In this document: piece by piece, positions 8,715-18,100 of the stretch | How the letters are laid out: each line of letters starts with the position of its first letter | Position numbering within the stretch: position 1 is the stretch's first letter | Assembly (NCBI RefSeq): GCF_000225345.1 | Contig: NC_015977.1 | Coordinates: forward strand, 1,533,501 to 1,597,500 | From: Roseburia hominis A2-183 | GTDB taxonomy: Bacteria > Bacillota > Clostridia > Lachnospirales > Lachnospiraceae | Reading direction: 5' to 3' | Length of the DNA stretch: 64,000 nucleotides | Position numbers and translations under genes: made by a program | Notes under the pieces: generated by a model | The model's database searches: none | Told to the model about the DNA's origin: nothing | What the model saw: the letters and a program-made list of their open reading frames with translations, nothing else

Positions 8715-9695
8715 ATGGGTGAAGTCTTATCTCAAAATGAGATAGACAGTTTGCTGAAAGCTCTTAGCAGCGGTGAACTGGATGTAGATGAAATAAAAGA
8801 TGATAATGAAAAACAGGTCAAAAATTACGATTTTGCCCGTCCCGCGAAGTTCTCAAAAGAGCATTTGCGAACGCTTGAGATTATTTTTGAACATTATGGA
8901 AGATTGCTTTCAACGAATCTGCCGGTGTACCTAAGAAAAAATGTTCAGGTGGAAGTGATGAGTTCGGAGGCGGTGACGTATTCAGAGTTTGCGAATGCAC
9001 TATCGAATCCGGTGCTGCTTGGAATTGTAAATTTTGCTCCGCTGAATAACAATATCATTATTGAAATTGCAGAGAATGTCGGCTTTACGATCGTGGATCG
9101 TATGCTCGGCGGCCAGGGGGCGCCGCTTGACAAGGCGAGGGAGTTCTCCGAAATCGAGCTTCTTCTGATTGAGCGGATCTATAACGTATGCGTGAATCTT
9201 CTGGTGGAACCGTGGGCGAGTGTGTGTGAACTGACACCGAGACTGGAGCGGATTGAGACAAATTCGCAGTACGCCCAGATCATTTCCCCGACGGAGATGA
9301 TCGCGTTAATTACGTTAAATATTAAGATTGGTGATGTCGAGGGACTGATCAACATCTGCCTGCCGTATATCACATTGGAAAGTGTGATGGACAAGCTGAA
9401 TACGAAATACTGGTATTCCAGCCTGCAGGAGAAGGATGAACAGCAATATACAGAGACCATTGAGGCACTTATTGCACGGGCACCGATGCCGATCAAGGCT
9501 GTGCTGGGTAACAGTAGTATATCAGTCAATGATTTCCTTGGTCTGCAGGTGGGAGACATTATCCGTCTCGACACCAAAGTGGATCAGGATCTGTCGGTGT
9601 ATGTTGGAAATATAAAAAAATTTACTGCTCTGCCGGGTGCATCCGGTGATAATTATGCAGTAAGAGTGACATCAGTAATCAGAGAGGAGCAGTAA
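8715..9695 (+). CDS. fliM: flagellar motor switch protein FliM
   Basis: The 326-residue protein begins MGEVLSQNEIDSLLKALSSG, the CheY-P-binding N-terminal peptide. A CheC-like middle domain follows (FSKEHLRTLEIIFEHYGRLL, DRMLGGQGAP), then a C-terminal SpoA/FliN-like domain (VSVNDFLGLQVGDIIRLDTKV). FliM sits in the C-ring and sets rotation direction when CheY-P binds. GGTGGTGAGAG precedes the ATG. fliY follows two bases after the stop, so the two switch proteins are probably made in a coupled way. Confidence 0.96.
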   Translation: MGEVLSQNEIDSLLKALSSGELDVDEIKDDNEKQVKNYDFARPAKFSKEHLRTLEIIFEHYGRLLSTNLPVYLRKNVQVEVMSSEAVTYSEFANALSNPVLLGIVNFAPLNNNIIIEIAENVGFTIVDRMLGGQGAPLDKAREFSEIELLLIERIYNVCVNLLVEPWASVCELTPRLERIETNSQYAQIISPTEMIALITLNIKIGDVEGLINICLPYITLESVMDKLNTKYWYSSLQEKDEQQYTETIEALIARAPMPIKAVLGNSSISVNDFLGLQVGDIIRLDTKVDQDLSVYVGNIKKFTALPGASGDNYAVRVTSVIREEQ

Positions 9696-9697
9696 GT

Positions 9698-10861
9698 ATG
9701 GATGGAGTAATGTCTCAGGAAGAGATCAATGCATTACTGAACGGGTCTGAGGACAGCAGCGAGCAGCCCAAAGAAGAGGTACTGACTGAGAAAGAAAAAG
9801 ATACAATCGGAGAGATTGCCAATATCAGTATGGGAACGGCAGCGACCACGCTGTTTTCTCTGGTAAACCGAAAAGTAGAGATCTCGACTCCAGTTGTTTC
9901 TTTCGCAAACTGGAGTGATATCTGTGAAGCATATGAGAAGCCATGTGTGTTTATCCGGATCGGATATACTGTCGGACTGGATGGCAGCAACATATTGGTT
10001 TTAAAGGAACACGATGTAAAAGTAATCACTGATCTTATGATGGGTGGTGATGGAACCAATACGGATGGAGAGCTCGGCGAGCTGCACTTGAGTGCGATCA
10101 GCGAGGCGATGAACCAGATGATGGGTTCGGCGGCGACGTCCATGTCATCCATGCTGAACAAAGTGATTGATATCAGCCCGCCACAGGCGGATTTGATAGA
10201 TTTACAGGAGACAATCGATGAGAGCGTCATCGATGAGTTCCTGGCAGGCGAGTTTGTAAAGATACGGTTCAGACTGGAGATCGGTGATCTGGTCGACAGT
10301 GATATCATGCAGCTGTATCCGATTCCTTTTGCAAAGGAAATGTGTGAGAGTGTGACACAGAATATGGAGGAAGATACGAATTCGACTGCAGGCAGCAAAG
10401 GTAGTGCTCCGGAAGCACAGGCGGCACCACAGCCGCAGGCGGCACCACAGCCGCAGGCAGCACCGCAGATGGGACAGCCGGCAATGGGAGCACCGATGAT
10501 GGGAGGCCAGATGATGGGACAACCGATGATGGCACAGCAAATGCCACAGATGTATGGACAGCAGCCGGTAAATGTACAGCCGGCACAGTTTCAGGCGTTT
10601 ACCGGAAGCGTTCCGGTGGGATACGGACCGGAAAACATTGATCTGATCAAGGATGTACCGCTTGAGGTAACGGTGGAATTGGGAAGAACTTCAAAATCTA
10701 TTAAAGAGATTCTTGATTTTGCACCTGGAACTATTATAGAATTAAATCGTATTGCGGGTGAACCGATCGATGTTCTGGTAAACGGCAAATACGTTGCCAA
10801 GGGTGAAGTGGTTATTATAGAGGAAAGCTATGGTATCCGTATTACCGAGATTGTAAAGTGA
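9698..10861 (+). CDS. fliY: motor switch phosphatase FliY (FliN-type C-terminus)
   Basis: A 387-residue protein in three parts. The N-terminal peptide MDGVMSQEEINALLNG resembles the FliM CheY-binding peptide. A CheC-like phosphatase region has two ExxN motifs (GEIANISMGTA and SEAMNQMMGSA). A C-terminal FliN/SpoA domain (about 310-387) carries VELGRTSKSIKEIL and IVEESYGIRI-like ends. FliY replaces FliN in the C-ring and dephosphorylates CheY-P. Residues about 235-295 form a Gln/Pro/Ala/Met-rich linker with repeated AAPQPQ units. Its sequence is far less constrained than the flanking domains. Confidence 0.94.
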   Translation: MDGVMSQEEINALLNGSEDSSEQPKEEVLTEKEKDTIGEIANISMGTAATTLFSLVNRKVEISTPVVSFANWSDICEAYEKPCVFIRIGYTVGLDGSNILVLKEHDVKVITDLMMGGDGTNTDGELGELHLSAISEAMNQMMGSAATSMSSMLNKVIDISPPQADLIDLQETIDESVIDEFLAGEFVKIRFRLEIGDLVDSDIMQLYPIPFAKEMCESVTQNMEEDTNSTAGSKGSAPEAQAAPQPQAAPQPQAAPQMGQPAMGAPMMGGQMMGQPMMAQQMPQMYGQQPVNVQPAQFQAFTGSVPVGYGPENIDLIKDVPLEVTVELGRTSKSIKEILDFAPGTIIELNRIAGEPIDVLVNGKYVAKGEVVIIEESYGIRITEIVK

Positions 10862-10928
10862 TTGGAAACAGGATAAGAAAAGCAATATAAGCAAAACAAT
10901 ATAAGAAAAGAAACAAGGAGAGAATGTT

Positions 10929-11288
10929 ATGGCAAAGATTATGATTTGCGATGATGCAGCTTTTATGAGAATGATGATTAAGGATATCTTAACCAAGAAT
11001 GGTTATGAGATCGCTGCGGAGGCTGAGAATGGAGCAGTTGCAGTTGAGAAGTACCCGGATGCAAAGCCGGATCTGGTTCTGATGGATATTACCATGCCGG
11101 ATATGGATGGTATTCAGGCGCTGAAGAAGATCAAAGAGATCGATCCGAATGCAAATATTATCATGTGCTCTGCAATGGGACAGCAGGCCATGGTTATCGA
11201 GGCAATCCAGTCTGGCGCAAAGGACTTTATCGTAAAGCCGTTCCAGGCAGAGCGTGTGCTCGAGGCAGTAAAAAAAGTAGTAGGCTAA
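10929..11288 (+). CDS. cheY: chemotaxis response regulator CheY
   Basis: A 119-residue single receiver domain. Acidic pocket residues Asp8 and Asp9 (MICDDAAFM), phospho-acceptor Asp53 (VLMDITMPDMDG), Ser in MCSAMGQQ and the conserved Lys of FIVKPF are all present. There is no output domain, as expected for CheY. Phosphorylated CheY binds FliM/FliY to change rotation. In Bacillus subtilis cheY also lies between fliY and fliZ/fliO, so the position supports CheY rather than another small regulator. A purine-rich 67-base spacer with ACAAGGAG precedes the ATG. Confidence 0.95.
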   Translation: MAKIMICDDAAFMRMMIKDILTKNGYEIAAEAENGAVAVEKYPDAKPDLVLMDITMPDMDGIQALKKIKEIDPNANIIMCSAMGQQAMVIEAIQSGAKDFIVKPFQAERVLEAVKKVVG

Positions 11289-11289
11289 T

Positions 11290-11688
11290 ATGATTTTACT
11301 CAGTTCAAGCCTGAACAGTTTTATACAGCTGCTTGGCGTCCTGCTTATTTTTCTGTTTGTTCTTGTGATTACCTATTTCACAACCAAATGGATCGGCGGA
11401 TATCAGAAGGTCCAGATGTCCGGACGCAGCTTTCAGGTGGTCGATACCATACGGATCGCCAACAACAAACTGGTTCAGGTAATAAAAATGGGAGATGTGT
11501 ATCTTGTGATCGCGGTTGCAAAAGATAATGTGACCATGCTCGCAAAGCTTACCGAGGAAGAGATGGGACTTACGGAGGCAGAGATCTGCAACGGAAAGAC
11601 TCCCGGACAGAATGGAGAAAAAGGTCAGATGACCTTCCAGGAGACGCTTGAGAAGTTAAAGGAACATTTCCCGAAAAAACAGGATTAA
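11290..11688 (+). CDS. fliO: flagellar biosynthesis protein FliO (FliZ in Bacillus)
   Basis: A 132-residue protein with one N-terminal membrane segment (about 8-32, SFIQLLGVLLIFLFVLVITY) and a small cytoplasmic domain containing GRSFQVVDTIRIANNKLVQV and MGDVYLVIAVAKDNVTML, the FliO pattern. FliO helps assemble the FliPQR export core. It begins two bases after the cheY stop and ends four bases before fliP. The short charged tail is variable in the family. Confidence 0.9.
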   Translation: MILLSSSLNSFIQLLGVLLIFLFVLVITYFTTKWIGGYQKVQMSGRSFQVVDTIRIANNKLVQVIKMGDVYLVIAVAKDNVTMLAKLTEEEMGLTEAEICNGKTPGQNGEKGQMTFQETLEKLKEHFPKKQD

Positions 11689-11691
11689 ATT

Positions 11692-12564
11692 ATGACAAAA
11701 TCAAAATTAAAGAAATCATATTGTATTATGTCGTTTGTCTTTGCGGTGGCAGTGCTGATCATCGCATTGACGTTGTCCATGGGACAGACCAGAGTCTATG
11801 CGGCAGATACATCTTCAGATATGATTACTGGCTTGAGCAATACCGATAGCAGCGATGGACTGACGGATGCGACGAGCGATATCAACAACGGCCTGTCCAT
11901 TACATACAACAACGACACCGGAGCCGTATCCACGCCGATCAAGGCACTTCTGGTGCTGACGATCATTTCACTGGCACCGTCCATTCTGATTATGATGACT
12001 TCTTATACCAGAATCATCATCGTGCTGCATTTCCTGCGCACCGCGATCGGTACACAGACAGCACCGCCGAATCAGATTCTCGTCGGTCTTGCCCTGTTTT
12101 TGACATTCTTTATTATGTGGCCGACCTTTCAGCAGATTAACGAAGATGCCATACAGCCGTTAGACAATGGCGACATTACCATTGAGGAGGCATACAAGGC
12201 AGCGGAGACACCGATTCGCGACTTTATGTACGGTCAGACACAGGAAAAGGATCTGCACCTATTTATGGATATTGATGGAGAAGATTATCCGGATCAGATG
12301 ACACTGGAGCTTTATTACGATGTTCCGATGACAACCGTGATCCCGGCATTTATCATCAGCGAACTTCGGTATGCGTTTATTATGGGATTCCTCATTTATA
12401 TCCCGTTTATTGTAATCGATATGGTAGTGGCATCGGTACTTATGTCCATGGGTATGATGATGCTGCCGCCGACAACGATTTCACTGCCGTTTAAGATACT
12501 GCTTTTTATTCTGGCAGACGGCTGGAATCTGGTGATTGGAAGCGTTGTAAAGACATTTTACTGA
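11692..12564 (+). CDS. fliP: flagellar export gate protein FliP
   Basis: A 290-residue protein with a cleavable-type signal segment (14-36) and the FliP signature: LVLTIISLAPSILIMMTSYTRIIIVLHFLR, split here into the visible blocks ILIMMTSYTRIIIVLHFLR and APPNQILVGLALFLTFFIMW. Near the C-terminus are the paired helices around SELRYAFIMGFLIYIPFIVI and MGMMMLPPTTISLPFKILLF. Five FliP subunits form the core of the export channel with FliQ and FliR. A Thr/Ser/Asp-rich insert at about 40-75 follows the signal segment. The gene order fliO-P-Q-R-flhB-flhA is intact. Confidence 0.95.
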   Translation: MTKSKLKKSYCIMSFVFAVAVLIIALTLSMGQTRVYAADTSSDMITGLSNTDSSDGLTDATSDINNGLSITYNNDTGAVSTPIKALLVLTIISLAPSILIMMTSYTRIIIVLHFLRTAIGTQTAPPNQILVGLALFLTFFIMWPTFQQINEDAIQPLDNGDITIEEAYKAAETPIRDFMYGQTQEKDLHLFMDIDGEDYPDQMTLELYYDVPMTTVIPAFIISELRYAFIMGFLIYIPFIVIDMVVASVLMSMGMMMLPPTTISLPFKILLFILADGWNLVIGSVVKTFY

Positions 12565-12595
12565 TGCGTGCATTTGGAACAGGAGATGAAGTGAA

Positions 12596-12865
12596 ATGAC
12601 AGAAGGACAGGTATTAGACATTGCCAGACAGGCATTGTATACAATTATTTTGTGCTCGGCGCCGCTGCTGATTATTTCTCTGGTTGTGGGACTGATCGTC
12701 AGTATTTTTCAGACGGTGACGTCCATTCAGGAACAGACGCTTACCTTCGTGCCAAAGATTGTCTGTGTATTTCTTGGAATGATGATATTTGGTTCCTGGA
12801 TACTAACCAATCTGACAGAGTTTATCAATACGCTCTGGTCAGACTTTAGTATATATCTGGGTTAG
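12596..12865 (+). CDS. fliQ: flagellar export gate protein FliQ
   Basis: An 89-residue protein with two membrane segments (about 16-40 and 52-72). It has the family features MTEGQVLDIARQALYTII and FQTVTSIQEQTLTFVPKIV. Four FliQ subunits brace the outside of the FliP/FliR export core. GAGATGAAG acts as the ribosome site. fliR follows eight bases later. Confidence 0.94.
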   Translation: MTEGQVLDIARQALYTIILCSAPLLIISLVVGLIVSIFQTVTSIQEQTLTFVPKIVCVFLGMMIFGSWILTNLTEFINTLWSDFSIYLG

Positions 12866-12873
12866 GTTGAGGA

Positions 12874-13653
12874 ATGTTAAATTATACGTTTTCGTTGGTG
12901 GATTTTGAAATACTCATTTTAATACTGGTTCGCATATCCTGCTTTGTGTACGCGGCTCCGTTTTTCGGCATGAAAAATGTTCCGTCCAGAGTGAAGATCG
13001 GATTATCGTTTCTTTTGTCGATCCTGATATTCCCTTCGGTCGATCAGTCAGCGGTTACCTACACGGGCATGTTTGGATATGCGGTGATTGTTCTAAGAGA
13101 AGGAATTACAGGGTTGCTCATGGGATTTGCTGCAAACATTTGTAATTCCATTATTTTATTTGCGGGAAATATCATTGACATGGATATCGGACTTTCCATG
13201 GCGCAGGAGTTCGATCCGATGACCAACTCGCAGGTCACCATCACGGGAAATCTGTATCAGTACCTGCTGCTTCTGATGATGGTCGTGACGAACATGCATC
13301 ATTATGTACTGCGGGCGCTCATTGATTCCTATCAGGTAATCCCCGTCAACGGGCAGGTGTTTCAATGGGACAGCCTGGCAGAGTCCATGACAACCTATAT
13401 GGCGGATTCTTTTGTGATCGCGTTCCGCATTGTGCTGCCGGTATTTGCCTGCATGATGATACTAAACTGCATCCTCGGCATTATGGCGAAGGTAGCGCCG
13501 CAGATGAATATGTTTGCGGTCGGAATGCAGATGAAGGTGCTCCTGGGACTTACGGTATTGTTCCTCACGGTAATGCTGCTTCCGGGAATTTCCGATTTTG
13601 TGTTTAAAGAAATGAAACGAATGATTGTATCGATGATAGAGGGAATGTATTAG
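12874..13653 (+). CDS. fliR: flagellar export gate protein FliR
   Basis: A 259-residue polytopic membrane protein with about six membrane segments. It shows FliR features such as FYAAPFFGMKNVPSRVKIG-like sequence (VYAAPFFGMKNVPSRVKIGL) and LMGFAANICNSIILFAGNII followed by GLSMAQEFDPMTNSQVTI. FliR completes the FliP5-FliQ4-FliR1 channel. The gene lies in the conserved order between fliQ and flhB, and flhB starts one base after its stop. Confidence 0.94.
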   Translation: MLNYTFSLVDFEILILILVRISCFVYAAPFFGMKNVPSRVKIGLSFLLSILIFPSVDQSAVTYTGMFGYAVIVLREGITGLLMGFAANICNSIILFAGNIIDMDIGLSMAQEFDPMTNSQVTITGNLYQYLLLLMMVVTNMHHYVLRALIDSYQVIPVNGQVFQWDSLAESMTTYMADSFVIAFRIVLPVFACMMILNCILGIMAKVAPQMNMFAVGMQMKVLLGLTVLFLTVMLLPGISDFVFKEMKRMIVSMIEGMY

Positions 13654-13654
13654 C

Positions 13655-14779
13655 TTGGAACAGGACAGAAGACAGATCCTTCCCTATCACCTCCAGTGGT
13701 TTGCGAAGGATGGACCGGGCGGAGAAAAGACGGAACCGGCAACCGCGAAAAAGTTAAGAGAAGCCAGAGAGGACGGTAAGGTCGCCAAAAGCAAGGAGCT
13801 TACCGCCGCCTTTGATCTGATTGTGATGTTTCTGATGCTGAAGATTTTTGTCTCCACGATTGGCGACGGATTTCTTCAGATATTTTACTATGTATATAAT
13901 CTGATTCCGGATTTTATCGGAATCAATGCGATGGATGTGTCCACCTATGCGGTAATGTCTTTCTTTTCACCGGTGAATATACAGATGCTCAAAATCGTGG
14001 CACCGTTTTTTATTTTCGGATTCGCCGTGACGCTACTTGTAAATATTCTGCAGGTGGGGTGGAAGGTTTCCACGAAACCGATGCAGCCAAAGCTGGACCG
14101 GTTTAATCCGGTGAACGGAATGAAGCGGATTATCTCCAAGGATTCCGTTTTTGAACTGTTCAAATCCCTGATTAAGATTGCACTGATTCTCTATATCGCG
14201 TATACTGCAATCAAGGATCACGAAAATGACCTTTTTATTTTATATGATATTCCGTTAAATCAGGCGATCGCACTGTGTGGAGATGTGATTATCGGTGCAG
14301 GGCTCAAGATCAGTCTGGTGTATCTCGTTGTCGGAATTGCTGATTTCATCTATCAGAAATACCGCTTTAATGAAGAGATGAAGATGACCAAACAGGAGGT
14401 CAAGGACGAGTACAAAAATACAGAGGGAAATCCGGAAGTAAAAGGCAGACAGCGCCAGCGTATGCGCGAGGCATCGAGGCGCCGTATGATGCAGGATGTC
14501 CCGAAAGCGGATGTGGTTATCACCAACCCGACCCATCTGGCGGTTGCCATCAAGTACGAACCGGAGGTGCATAAGGCACCGGTGGTTCTGGCAAAGGGTG
14601 AAGATTATCTGGCGCAGAAGATCCGTGAAGCTGCCAGGGAGAATCACATTGAAATTGTAGAAAACAAACCGCTTGCAAGAATGCTCTACGCCAATGTCGA
14701 AATCGGCAATGAAATTCCGCCGGAATTGTATCAGGCAGTAGCGGAGATTCTTGCAATGGTATATAATATGAGACAGTAA
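13655..14779 (+). CDS. flhB: flagellar export switch protein FlhB
   Basis: Starts at TTG 13655, one base after the fliR stop, with GAGGGA upstream. The protein has 374 residues: an N-terminal export-type region (GGEKTEPATAKKLREARE), four membrane segments, then a cytoplasmic domain. The autocleavage site NPTH is present in VVITNPTHLAVAIKYEP, so the protein should self-cleave between Asn and Pro and switch substrate specificity when FliK signals. LARMLYANVEIGNEIPPELY is the conserved C-terminal block. Confidence 0.95.
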   Translation: MEQDRRQILPYHLQWFAKDGPGGEKTEPATAKKLREAREDGKVAKSKELTAAFDLIVMFLMLKIFVSTIGDGFLQIFYYVYNLIPDFIGINAMDVSTYAVMSFFSPVNIQMLKIVAPFFIFGFAVTLLVNILQVGWKVSTKPMQPKLDRFNPVNGMKRIISKDSVFELFKSLIKIALILYIAYTAIKDHENDLFILYDIPLNQAIALCGDVIIGAGLKISLVYLVVGIADFIYQKYRFNEEMKMTKQEVKDEYKNTEGNPEVKGRQRQRMREASRRRMMQDVPKADVVITNPTHLAVAIKYEPEVHKAPVVLAKGEDYLAQKIREAARENHIEIVENKPLARMLYANVEIGNEIPPELYQAVAEILAMVYNMRQ

Positions 14780-14797
14780 AACGAAGGAGGAAGAGAT

Positions 14798-16831
14798 ATG
14801 AAAAAGGCTGACATAGGTGTTGCGCTTTATTTGCTTGCTGCAGTCATCTTTTTAATTGTGCCGATTAACTCTACGTTACTTGATGTAATGCTGGCGCTGA
14901 ATATCTCGATCGCACTGATTGTTCTGTTCAACACATTGTTTGTGAAGGAAGTTCTGGATATGTCTTTTTTCCCGACATTGCTGTTGTTTACTACCATATT
15001 CCGTATTTCTCTTAACGTGTCCTCGACACGTCTGATCTTAACGACCGGTGCTCCGGGTAACGTCGTTGAAACATTCGGAAGCTTCGTGGGCGGTGGTGAT
15101 ATGATCGTCGGAGCGGTCGTATTTATCATTTTGATCATCATACAGTTCGTCGTTATCAATAAAGGTTCCGAGCGAGTGGCAGAGGTATCCGCACGATTTA
15201 CACTGGATGCTATGCCCGGTAAGCAGATGGCAATCGATGCTGACTTAAACACCGGAGCCATTACGGAGACACAGGCGAGAGAGCGGCGTAATAAGATTCA
15301 GGAAGAAGCAAGCTTCTTCGGTTCGATGGATGGTGCTACGAAGTATGTCAAGGGAGATGCCACAGCCGGACTGATTATCACGTTTGTCAATTTAATCGGT
15401 GGAACCGCGATGGGGATGATGCGCGGTGGACTTGATTTTTCGGAGGCGATTCAGCGCTATGGTCTTCTCACCATGGGTGACGGACTCTGTTCCCAGATCC
15501 CGTCCCTGCTGATCTCACTTTCTACCGGTATCCTTGTCACGAAGGCATCCAAGAATGCAGACTTCTCCAACATTCTGGTAAAACAGCTGTTCGGTATTCC
15601 GAAGGCACTTTATCTGGTCGGTGGATCGTTGATCTTCCTCGGTGCTGTGACACCGCTGAATGTGGTATTGTTTGCTGCGCTGGGCGCTGCGTTTATCGTA
15701 GCGGGCAGAATGGTGGACAAGAACATCGGCATTGAGAATATCGAGGAGGAAGTCAGCCAGGCAGAGACGGAGGCGGAGGAGATCCGCAAGCCGGAGAACG
15801 TTGTGTCGCTGCTTCAGGTGGACCCGATCGAGCTGGAATTCGGCTACGGTATTATTCCGCTTGCGGATGTGAACCAGGGCGGAGATCTCTTAGACCGCGT
15901 GGTTATGATACGAAGACAGATTGCACTGGAACTTGGTACGGTTGTGCCGATTATCCGACTGCGTGATAACATTCAGCTGAATCCGAACCAGTACATTATC
16001 AAGATCAAAGGAATTCAGGTGACCGAGGGAGAGATCCTGTTCGATCACTATATGGCGATGAATCCGGGATATGTGGAGGAGGAGATTACGGGAATTCCGA
16101 CGTTTGAACCGTCCTTCCACCTGCCGGCAATCTGGATCACGGAGAGCCAGAGAGAGCGTGCGGAGAGCCTTGGCTATACGGTGGTGGATCCGCCGTCAAT
16201 CATTGCGACGCATCTGACCGAGGTGATCCGTTCCCATATCGCAGAGCTGCTTACCAGACAGGATGTACAGAACCTTGTCAATAACCTCAAGGAGAGCAAT
16301 CCGGTTCTCGTGGATGAACTGGTGCCGAAGCTTCTTGGACTTGGCGAGATCCAGAAGGTTCTGCAGAATCTGCTCTCGGAGGGAATTTCCATCCGAGATC
16401 TGCTCACAATTTTTGAGACGCTGGCAGACCATGCGCCGGCGACTAGGGATACCGATGTGTTGACGGAGTACGCACGCCAGAGCTTAAAGCGCGCGATCTC
16501 CAGCAAATATTTCCCGGCGAATGAGACAACCAGCGTGATCACGGTAGATCCGAAGATCGAGCAGGAGATCATGGGTTCTGTCAAGCAGACGGAGCAGGGG
16601 GCATATCTGACGCTCGATCCGGAGCGCACGAAGGCGATTATGGCATCCGTTGAGGAGGAAGTGGCGAAGTTGGAGAACATGGGCAAGCCTGCCATCATTA
16701 TGACATCGCCGATTGTGCGTATGTACTTTAAGAAGCTGACCGAGGATTACTTCAAGGATCTGACGGTGCTGTCTTACAATGAGGTGGAATCCAACGTAGA
16801 ATTACAATCAGTAGGGATGGTGACAATATAA
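14798..16831 (+). CDS. flhA: flagellar export gate protein FlhA
   Basis: A 677-residue protein with about eight N-terminal membrane segments (1-320) and a large cytoplasmic domain (about 345-677) that forms the nonameric ring. The FHIPEP signature region is visible: NVSSTRLILTTG near residue 70, RFTLDAMPGKQMAIDADLN near 135, and FGSMDGATKYVKGDA near 175. FlhA receives export substrates and their chaperones and couples export to the proton motive force. AAGGAGGAAG precedes the ATG. flhF begins directly at the next base after the stop. Confidence 0.96.
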   Translation: MKKADIGVALYLLAAVIFLIVPINSTLLDVMLALNISIALIVLFNTLFVKEVLDMSFFPTLLLFTTIFRISLNVSSTRLILTTGAPGNVVETFGSFVGGGDMIVGAVVFIILIIIQFVVINKGSERVAEVSARFTLDAMPGKQMAIDADLNTGAITETQARERRNKIQEEASFFGSMDGATKYVKGDATAGLIITFVNLIGGTAMGMMRGGLDFSEAIQRYGLLTMGDGLCSQIPSLLISLSTGILVTKASKNADFSNILVKQLFGIPKALYLVGGSLIFLGAVTPLNVVLFAALGAAFIVAGRMVDKNIGIENIEEEVSQAETEAEEIRKPENVVSLLQVDPIELEFGYGIIPLADVNQGGDLLDRVVMIRRQIALELGTVVPIIRLRDNIQLNPNQYIIKIKGIQVTEGEILFDHYMAMNPGYVEEEITGIPTFEPSFHLPAIWITESQRERAESLGYTVVDPPSIIATHLTEVIRSHIAELLTRQDVQNLVNNLKESNPVLVDELVPKLLGLGEIQKVLQNLLSEGISIRDLLTIFETLADHAPATRDTDVLTEYARQSLKRAISSKYFPANETTSVITVDPKIEQEIMGSVKQTEQGAYLTLDPERTKAIMASVEEEVAKLENMGKPAIIMTSPIVRMYFKKLTEDYFKDLTVLSYNEVESNVELQSVGMVTI

Positions 16832-18097
16832 ATGACCATTAACAAATATCAGGGCAAGACAAAGGAAGAGGCCGTCGAGAAGGCAAAGCAGGAGCTGGGC
16901 GCGGGGGCGGTCGTGCTGAACGTGAAGGAGATTAAGCCCAAGGGCATGTTTAAGATGTTTAAGAACACGCTGTATGAGGTGACGGCTGCGGTGGAGGAAA
17001 AGGAAGCGTTCCCGGCGCAGACGCTCCGCAGCGAGACAAAGCCTGTGCACGATACGATCAGTCTGGCTGCAGATGAAAAGATTACCATTCCGGGGGTGGC
17101 AAGAGAGAACACCAGACCGGCAGTGGCACCGGCACCGGCGGAACAGGAGGTTGTTCCTATGAAAGAAGCAAAGCGCGAATCTACGAATGAGGGACTGGAA
17201 AAGCGGCTGGAGAACCTGTCGAATATTCTGGAAAAGCAGTTTTCCGTGGAGGAGATGCGCAAGTCTCATCCGGTAGAGCCGCAGGAAAAGGAGAACCGCA
17301 CGGAAGGGTTCCAGTTTATCAAGATGCTCTACCGCACGCTGCTGGAGAATGATGTGAATGAGAAGTATGTCAATCAGATCATGGACGAGGCGGAGAAGGT
17401 GCTTCACAACGGAAGCAGTGTGGATTCTATTCTTTCCAACGTTTATCAGAAGCTGATCTTAAAGTTCGATCAGCCGCAGACGATTGAGCTTACAGGCAAA
17501 AAGCCGAAGGTGATTTTTTTCATCGGACCGACCGGCGTGGGAAAGACAACAACGCTTGCCAAGATTGCGTCACGCTATAAGGTAGACAAAGAGAAGAAAG
17601 TGGCATTTCTGACTGCGGACACCTACCGGATTGCCGCGACAGAGCAGCTGCGCATCTACGCAAATATTCTGGATGCTCCGATGAGCATTATCTATACGCC
17701 GGAGGAGATGAACGATGCCATTGCGCGCGTGAGCGAATATGATCTGGTATTTGTTGACACGGCGGGATTCTCGCACCGCAATGAGGCACAGTGCCAGGAT
17801 ATGAAAAAGCTGATCGACGGACTGGATGAGGCTTACGAGAAAGAGGTATACCTCGTGCTCAGTGCGACGACCAAATATAAGGATCTGCTGGAGATCGCAG
17901 ATACTTACAAGGAAATAGCAAATTATAAGTTGATTTTTACAAAGCTGGATGAGACAATTACTTATGGTAATATTTTAAATATCAAGCTGTATTCGGGGGC
18001 AAAGTTATCCTATATGACGAGCGGTCAGAATGTACCAGATGATATTGAAGTATTTGATACACAAAAGATTGTGAAACAGCTGCTGGGAGGCAGATAA
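16832..18097 (+). CDS. flhF: flagellar SRP-like GTPase FlhF
   Basis: A 421-residue protein: basic N-terminal B domain (MTINKYQGKTKEEAVEKAKQ), a helical N region (about 130-215) and the SRP-type GTPase G domain. The P-loop is IGPTGVGKTTTLAKIA and a DTYRIAATEQLRIYA block follows. FlhF with FlhG controls number and position of flagella. The G3 motif reads DTAGFSHRN, so the Arg usual in the DTAGR motif of SRP-family GTPases is Phe here. Starts immediately after the flhA stop and lies three bases before flhG. Confidence 0.94.
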   Translation: MTINKYQGKTKEEAVEKAKQELGAGAVVLNVKEIKPKGMFKMFKNTLYEVTAAVEEKEAFPAQTLRSETKPVHDTISLAADEKITIPGVARENTRPAVAPAPAEQEVVPMKEAKRESTNEGLEKRLENLSNILEKQFSVEEMRKSHPVEPQEKENRTEGFQFIKMLYRTLLENDVNEKYVNQIMDEAEKVLHNGSSVDSILSNVYQKLILKFDQPQTIELTGKKPKVIFFIGPTGVGKTTTLAKIASRYKVDKEKKVAFLTADTYRIAATEQLRIYANILDAPMSIIYTPEEMNDAIARVSEYDLVFVDTAGFSHRNEAQCQDMKKLIDGLDEAYEKEVYLVLSATTKYKDLLEIADTYKEIANYKLIFTKLDETITYGNILNIKLYSGAKLSYMTSGQNVPDDIEVFDTQKIVKQLLGGR

Positions 18098-18100
18098 CAC

